DNA of 41,916 bases, taken from Pelagibacterales bacterium SAG-MED28 (GTDB taxonomy: Bacteria; Pseudomonadota; Alphaproteobacteria; Pelagibacterales; Pelagibacteraceae). Position numbers and translations under genes: made by a program. This document shows, piece by piece, positions 38,158 to 41,916 of this stretch; the stretch's first letter is position 1, and the number at the start of each line of letters is the position of its first letter. The notes under the pieces were generated by a model. It searched no databases. It was not told the origin of the DNA and saw only the letters and a program-made list of their open reading frames with translations. Location: assembly GCA_014653835.1 (NCBI GenBank), contig JACWDY010000009.1, positions 1 through 41,916 on the forward strand, in the 5' to 3' direction.

Positions 38158-38865
38158 TTAACTTGTTAAAAAATGGCTAATTTCGTAGGTTTTTTGATCT
38201 ATTTTTCCAGTAATATTATTTGGCATATAATGTCTTTGGAAGGCTTTAATTATCATTTTATTATTCAAATTTTTTTTGGAATAAGTAAAATATCTATATC
38301 CAAATTTTTGTAAATTTTTAAAAAACAACTTCTCCATTTTTTTTGAGTTTGACGGAATCTTATTATCAATTTTTACATACCATTTTCCAATATTAAACTT
38401 ACCTAATTTTTTCCAGGGAAATTTTTCCCCTGGATCAACTTTTCTAAGAGGAGCTATGTCAGAATGACCTAAAAAATTTTCTTTTTTAATTAGATATTTT
38501 TTTTTGAGTTTTTTGCAAAGTGTAATAAGGCTGGAAATTTGCTGATAACTAAAACTCTGATAACCAAATTTATGACCTTTATTAACTAACTCAATACCTA
38601 TTGAATAATCATTGAGGTTTTTAAATTTTTTCCATTTAGATTTTCCTGAGTGCCAAGCGATATTTTTTTCTTTCACCATCTGAATTATTTTTCCTTTTCT
38701 ACTAATTAAATAATGGCAGCTTACTTTATATTTAGGATCCTTAAGTCTTTTAATTGATTCAATTTCAGATTGCATTCCGGTATAATGAATTATTACGAAT
38801 TTTATTTCACTTTTTAGTCTTATTTTTTTGGAATGATTTGGAGAGAAATTTGGTATTATTTTCAT
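38158..38865 (-). CDS. Amidase_2-type N-acetylmuramoyl-L-alanine amidase (AmiD/AmpD-like)
   Basis: This zinc amidase cleaves the MurNAc-L-Ala bond. Zinc and catalytic residues are His 27 in IIHYTG, His 134 in FLGHSDIAPLRKVDPGEKFPW and Asp 144 in the same block. A C-terminal peptidoglycan-binding-like helix bundle (IKAFQRHYMPNNITGKIDQKTYE) follows, as in E. coli AmiD. There is no signal peptide or lipobox, so the protein may act in the cytoplasm on recycled anhydromuropeptides like AmpD. The name AmiD-like reflects architecture, AmpD-like the probable location. Confidence 0.85.
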   Translation of the reverse strand: MKIIPNFSPNHSKKIRLKSEIKFVIIHYTGMQSEIESIKRLKDPKYKVSCHYLISRKGKIIQMVKEKNIAWHSGKSKWKKFKNLNDYSIGIELVNKGHKFGYQSFSYQQISSLITLCKKLKKKYLIKKENFLGHSDIAPLRKVDPGEKFPWKKLGKFNIGKWYVKIDNKIPSNSKKMEKLFFKNLQKFGYRYFTYSKKNLNNKMIIKAFQRHYMPNNITGKIDQKTYEISHFLTS

Positions 38866-38898
38866 TTTTATAAATATAGCCTATATTTCTGTAATAAT

Positions 38899-38927
38899 TT
38901 GACCAATTTTAAGCTAAATTGTATATA
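38899..38927 (+). promoter_or_regulatory. Probable promoter of mlaA-mlaC
   Basis: TTGACC (38899-38904) and TATATA (38922-38927) are separated by 17 bases and lie about 35 bases before the mlaA ATG, in the only intergenic space between the divergent amidase and mlaA genes. Confidence 0.55.
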
Positions 38928-38961
38928 GATTATAGACTAAAATTATATATATAGCCTTTAT

Positions 38962-39711
38962 ATGAAAGCAATTAAATTTTTTAAAGTTATACTGCCTATC
39001 TTCATTATACTTATAGTTTGTTTTACATCTCCAAATGCTAAAGCTACCGAAGAGTGTTTTGAGAGAGTTAGTAGATCAATCTTTAAATTTAATATGGCTT
39101 TTGACAGGACTGTTTTGAGACCGATAGCTAAAGGTTATAATAAATTACCTGATCCAGTTAAAAACGGGACTAGTAACTTTACTTCCAATATAGCTACTTT
39201 ATTGTCAATACCAAACTCTTTGCTTCAGGGTAATATAAAACAAGTGGGACACTCTACAGGTAGCTTTTTAGTTAACACTACAGTTGGTATATTTGGAGTT
39301 TTAAATCCAGCAGAAAAAATAGGTTTAAAACCTCTTAAAGAAGATGTTGGGCAAACCTTAGGAGCTTACGGAGTTGGGCCAGGTTGTTATTTGGTACTAC
39401 CCATTTTAGGTCCTTCGACAGCTCGTGATTCTTTTGGCTTAATAGCTGACACTTTTGTCGATCCATTTGCTCATATAACTATTAGAGATCATGAATTATT
39501 TGGAGTTTCAGGAAATGAAATTGATTACTTTTCAGTTAAAGGTGCTACAGCAGTAGATTTCAGAGCTGATAATGATCAGAATTTTGAAAGTTTAGAAAAA
39601 AATTCTTTAGACCTATATTCCTCTCTTAAAAGTGTTTATTTACAAGACAGAGAAAATAAAATTAAAAACTCTATTGAAGACCAGGACGAGTGGGGAAGCT
39701 TAGATAATTAA
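38962..39711 (+). CDS. mlaA: MlaA/VacJ-family outer-membrane lipid-asymmetry protein
   Basis: MlaA sits in the outer membrane and removes phospholipids from its outer leaflet for retrograde transport. Family blocks are RSIFKFNMAFDRTVLRPIAKGYNKLPDPV, GVLNPAEKIGLKPLKEDVGQTLGAYGVGPGCYLVLPILGPST and RDSFGLIADTFVDPF. The N-terminus is a signal peptide ending NAKA. The only Cys in it (LIVCFTS) does not make a good lipobox, whereas E. coli MlaA is a lipoprotein. mlaC follows after seven bases, so the two are one transcription unit. The inner-membrane MlaFED genes are not in the window. Confidence 0.92.
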   Translation: MKAIKFFKVILPIFIILIVCFTSPNAKATEECFERVSRSIFKFNMAFDRTVLRPIAKGYNKLPDPVKNGTSNFTSNIATLLSIPNSLLQGNIKQVGHSTGSFLVNTTVGIFGVLNPAEKIGLKPLKEDVGQTLGAYGVGPGCYLVLPILGPSTARDSFGLIADTFVDPFAHITIRDHELFGVSGNEIDYFSVKGATAVDFRADNDQNFESLEKNSLDLYSSLKSVYLQDRENKIKNSIEDQDEWGSLDN

Positions 39712-39718
39712 ACTAACG

Positions 39719-40315
39719 ATGAAAAAAATTTGTATTTTTTCCTTTTCGTTATTACTCTTTTCTTACAGTTCGTTACTAGCTTATAGTACGGTTCCCAAAG
39801 ATTTTGTTAATGAATTAGTGAGCGAGGCAATAAGCAAGCTGGCAGACAAAAACTTAAACAAAGATCAAAAGTCAGCTTTTATCGAGAATGTTGCTTTAGA
39901 ATATGTCGATATAAACGCATTAGGACTTTATACACTAGGTGAACTAAGAAAATCATCCAGCGAGGATGATATTTCTAATTATCAAAATGCTTTTGAAAAA
40001 TATTTCTTAAAAAGTCTTACTTCAAGATTAACAGACTATTCATCAAGTAAGTTTGAAGTATTAGGATATGATAAAAAGAGTGCTAACTATACAATTGTTA
40101 ATTCTATAGTAACACCAAGTGATGGTGGGCCCAAAATTAAAATTGATTGGAGGATTTACACAAAAAATTCAGATAGGCCTTTAATAAGAGATTTAATCGT
40201 AGAGGGTTTAAGTTTAGCTAGAACTCAAAAAGAAGAATTTTCATCAATACTAAATTCAAATAATAACAATATAAAGATTTTAATTAATAAACTTAATGAA
40301 TTTGTAAAAAATTAA
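39719..40315 (+). CDS. mlaC: MlaC/Ttg2D-family periplasmic phospholipid-binding protein
   Basis: MlaC shuttles phospholipids between outer-membrane MlaA and the inner-membrane MlaFEDB transporter. The 198-residue protein has a signal peptide (IFSFSLLLFSYSSLLA). The Tol_Tol_Ttg2 fold follows, with DINALGLYTLGELRK, YQNAFEKYFLKSLTSRLTDY and IKIDWRIY...IRDLIVEGLSLARTQKEEFSSIL, the family's characteristic end. It follows mlaA closely; a CAU tRNA on the other strand begins three bases after its stop. Confidence 0.9.
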   Translation: MKKICIFSFSLLLFSYSSLLAYSTVPKDFVNELVSEAISKLADKNLNKDQKSAFIENVALEYVDINALGLYTLGELRKSSSEDDISNYQNAFEKYFLKSLTSRLTDYSSSKFEVLGYDKKSANYTIVNSIVTPSDGGPKIKIDWRIYTKNSDRPLIRDLIVEGLSLARTQKEEFSSILNSNNNNIKILINKLNEFVKN

Positions 40316-40317
40316 TT

Positions 40318-40394
40318 TGGTGGGCCCGCCAGGACTCGAACCTGGGACCAATACATTATGAGTGTACTGCTCTAACCAACTGAGCTACAGGCCC
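40318..40394 (-). tRNA. tRNA with CAU anticodon (Met elongator or Ile2)
   Basis: The cloverleaf is complete: acceptor GGGCCTG paired with CGGGCCC (one G-U pair), D arm with TAGCTCAGTTGGTTAGAGC, anticodon loop CTCATAA and T arm with GGTTCGAGTCC. A73 is followed by an encoded CCA (40318-40320). The anticodon CAU and the D arm exclude initiator tRNA and leave elongator Met or lysidine-modified Ile2. The C4-G69 and C5-G68 pairs are compatible with TilS recognition and so favour Ile2 slightly. It lies between mlaC and rpoD. Confidence 0.93.
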
Positions 40395-40420
40395 AAACTA
40401 TCTTGTTATATCACAATTAA

Positions 40421-41916
40421 TTATTTTTCTAAGAAACTTTTTAGTTGTTTAGATCTACTAGGGTGTTTAAGCTTTCTTAGAGCTTTTGCTTCTATTTGTC
40501 TTATTCTTTCTCTAGTAACTGAAAATTGTAAGCCTACTTCCTCTAATGTATGATCTGTGTTCATTCCTATTCCAAATCTCATTCTCAAAACTCGCTCTTC
40601 TCTTGGAGTTAATGATGCTAAAATTTTTGTTGTGGACTCACTTAAATTTGATTGTATGGCCGTATCAAGGGGTTGAAGTGCATTTTTATCTTCGATAAAA
40701 TCTCCTAAACTGCTATCTTCCTCATCCCCTACAGGTGTTTCAAGTGATACAGGTTCTTTTGCAATTTTAAGTACCTTTCTGACTTTTTCTAATGGCATAG
40801 CCAATTTTTTTGCCAGCTCTTCGGGAGTTGGTTCCCTACCAAATTCACTCATAATTTGCCTCTGAGTTCTTACTATTTTATTAATTGTTTCAATCATGTG
40901 AACTGGTATCCTTATCGTTCGAGCCTGATCTGCAATTGATCTGGTTATAGCTTGTCTTATCCACCAAGTTGCATAGGTAGAAAATTTGTATCCTCTTCTA
41001 TATTCAAATTTATCTACTGCTTTCATTAGGCCAATATTCCCCTCTTGAATTAAATCTAAAAATTGTAAACCTCTATTTGTGTATTTCTTTGCAATAGATA
41101 TAACTAGTCTTAGATTAGCTTCTACCATCTCTTTTTTGGCTATTCTTGACTCTCTCTCTCCTTTTTGAATTCGACTTACTAATTTTTTAAATTCACCGAC
41201 TGACAAACCAATTTTTTTACTAAATTCTATTAATCTATCTTTAATTTCTGAAAAATCTTTTTTGTATTTCTTAAAAAAAGCTTTCCAGGTTGCGTTTTCT
41301 CTCAAAAAAGACTCAAATTTTGGATTTATCTCATTACCTACATAATATTTTAAAAATTCTTCACGAGATATCTTATTGTCCATTGCTAGTCTTAAAAGAA
41401 CACCTTCTAAAGAAACAATCTTTTTATTCTCTTTGTAGTGGGCTTGAACTAATTCTTCAACAACATGTGGAGCTAGTTGTAGGTTCTTAAAATTGTCAAC
41501 TAAAACCTCTTGAATTTTCTTAAAATTTTTATTTTTAGATACTGACAATTCTTTTGAGTCTAATAAACATTCAAGTTTCTCAATCTGATATTTTTTAAGT
41601 TTTGAATAGTTTTTATTTAAAGAATCTAGAATATTTATAATCTTTGGTTTAATTTCCTCTTCCATTTTTGCTAGAGAGACGTTAAACTCATCATCGTCAC
41701 TATTGGTGTTTTCGTCTTTTTTATCTAAATCCCCCTTATCAGCATCTTTAGTTTTTTCTTTATCTATTTTTGATTTAGAGTTTTTACTAATTTTTAAATC
41801 ATCGTTATCATTTAAAGCTTCAAAATCTTCATAAGTTGAATCAATATCGATAATATCCCTGACTAACATTTGTTGGCTTTCTATTTGCTCTTTCCACTCA
41901 AATATTTTTTTTCCAA
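40421..41916 (-). CDS. rpoD: RpoD, primary sigma-70 factor (5' end outside the window)
   Basis: RpoD is the housekeeping sigma factor. Region 1.2-2 blocks are [88 protein letters not shown], shown here in part: [31 protein letters not shown] and [14 protein letters not shown]. Region 3 is [12 protein letters not shown], and region 4.2 is [20 protein letters not shown] with its helix-turn-helix. A long acidic stretch (Asp/Lys-rich) replaces much of the non-conserved region. The frame has an ATG at 41869 but is open to the window edge. The preceding codons ([12 protein letters not shown]) read like ordinary RpoD, so the true start lies beyond 41916. Confidence 0.96.
   Translation of the reverse strand, partial: GKKIFEWKEQIESQQMLVRDIIDIDSTYEDFEALNDNDDLKISKNSKSKIDKEKTKDADKGDLDKKDENTNSDDDEFNVSLAKMEEEIKPKIINILDSLNKNYSKLKKYQIEKLECLLDSKELSVSKNKNFKKIQEVLVDNFKNLQLAPHVVEELVQAHYKENKKIVSLEGVLLRLAMDNKISREEFLKYYVGNEINPKFESFLRENATWKAFFKKYKKDFSEIKDRLIEFSKKIGLSVGEFKKLVSRIQKGERESRIAKKEMVEANLRLVISIAKKYTNRGLQFLDLIQEGNIGLMKAVDKFEYRRGYKFSTYATWWIRQAITRSIADQARTIRIPVHMIETINKIVRTQRQIMSEFGREPTPEELAKKLAMPLEKVRKVLKIAKEPVSLETPVGDEEDSSLGDFIEDKNALQPLDTAIQSNLSESTTKILASLTPREERVLRMRFGIGMNTDHTLEEVGLQFSVTRERIRQIEAKALRKLKHPSRSKQLKSFLEK

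Overview
The window looks like an AT-rich, tightly packed alphaproteobacterial chromosome of the SAR11 / Pelagibacter type. The reasons are very low GC, mostly overlapping or near-zero gene spacing, ThyX instead of ThyA, a circularly permuted two-piece tmRNA, an alphaproteobacterial amidase-rnpB-mraZ order, and streamlined versions of many proteins. The assignment rests on recognised gene content and style, not on a database search. The first 59 bases are an inverted copy of sequence found again near 4.6 kb, so the left edge may be an assembly or amplification chimera.

Layout. 0-4.1 kb: hflK-hflC-DUF2065 on the minus strand (hflC carries a one-base frameshift in a homopolymer), divergent from mrp/apbC, which converges on thyX. 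4.1-6.85 kb: the ssrA (tmRNA) gene followed by two tandem single-gene elements. A 30-bp core taken from the tmRNA 3' end occurs three times. Between the cores lie one gene for a trypsin-like lipoprotein protease and one for an unknown exported protein. Each gene is bracketed by paired 11-bp repeats at nearly constant distances from the core. The architecture matches tyrosine-integrase attP arms, but no integrase is present. This is the most novel item in the window. 6.9-9.2 kb: a 2OG-Fe(II) oxygenase-like gene and two FkbM-type methyltransferases. 9.2-19.2 kb: a 26-residue membrane peptide, a MazG-like pyrophosphohydrolase, fumC, an AsmA-like protein, uvrD, an M24 aminopeptidase, ligA and bamD.

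19.2-37.7 kb: a complete division and cell-wall (dcw) cluster on the minus strand, in transcription order mraZ, ftsZ, rsmH, ftsL, ftsI, murE-murF (one fused polypeptide), mraY, murD, ftsW, murG, murC, murB, ddl, ftsQ, ftsA, lpxC, followed by bamD and ligA. It makes lipid II with meso-diaminopimelate, builds the divisome and starts lipid A synthesis. ftsZ sits at the front rather than after ftsA, and FtsA has lost the recognisable nucleotide-binding loops. Three TGGG boxes at 10-bp period overlap a good promoter upstream of mraZ, so MraZ autoregulation of the whole cluster is likely.

37.7-41.9 kb: RNase P RNA, an N-acetylmuramoyl-L-alanine amidase, mlaA-mlaC (outer-membrane lipid transport), a CAU tRNA, and most of rpoD running off the right edge.

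How it fits together: the chromosome is housekeeping (envelope, division, DNA repair, transcription) with one flexible spot at ssrA, where small cargo units appear to be stacked by site-specific recombination while the functional tmRNA end is regenerated each time.
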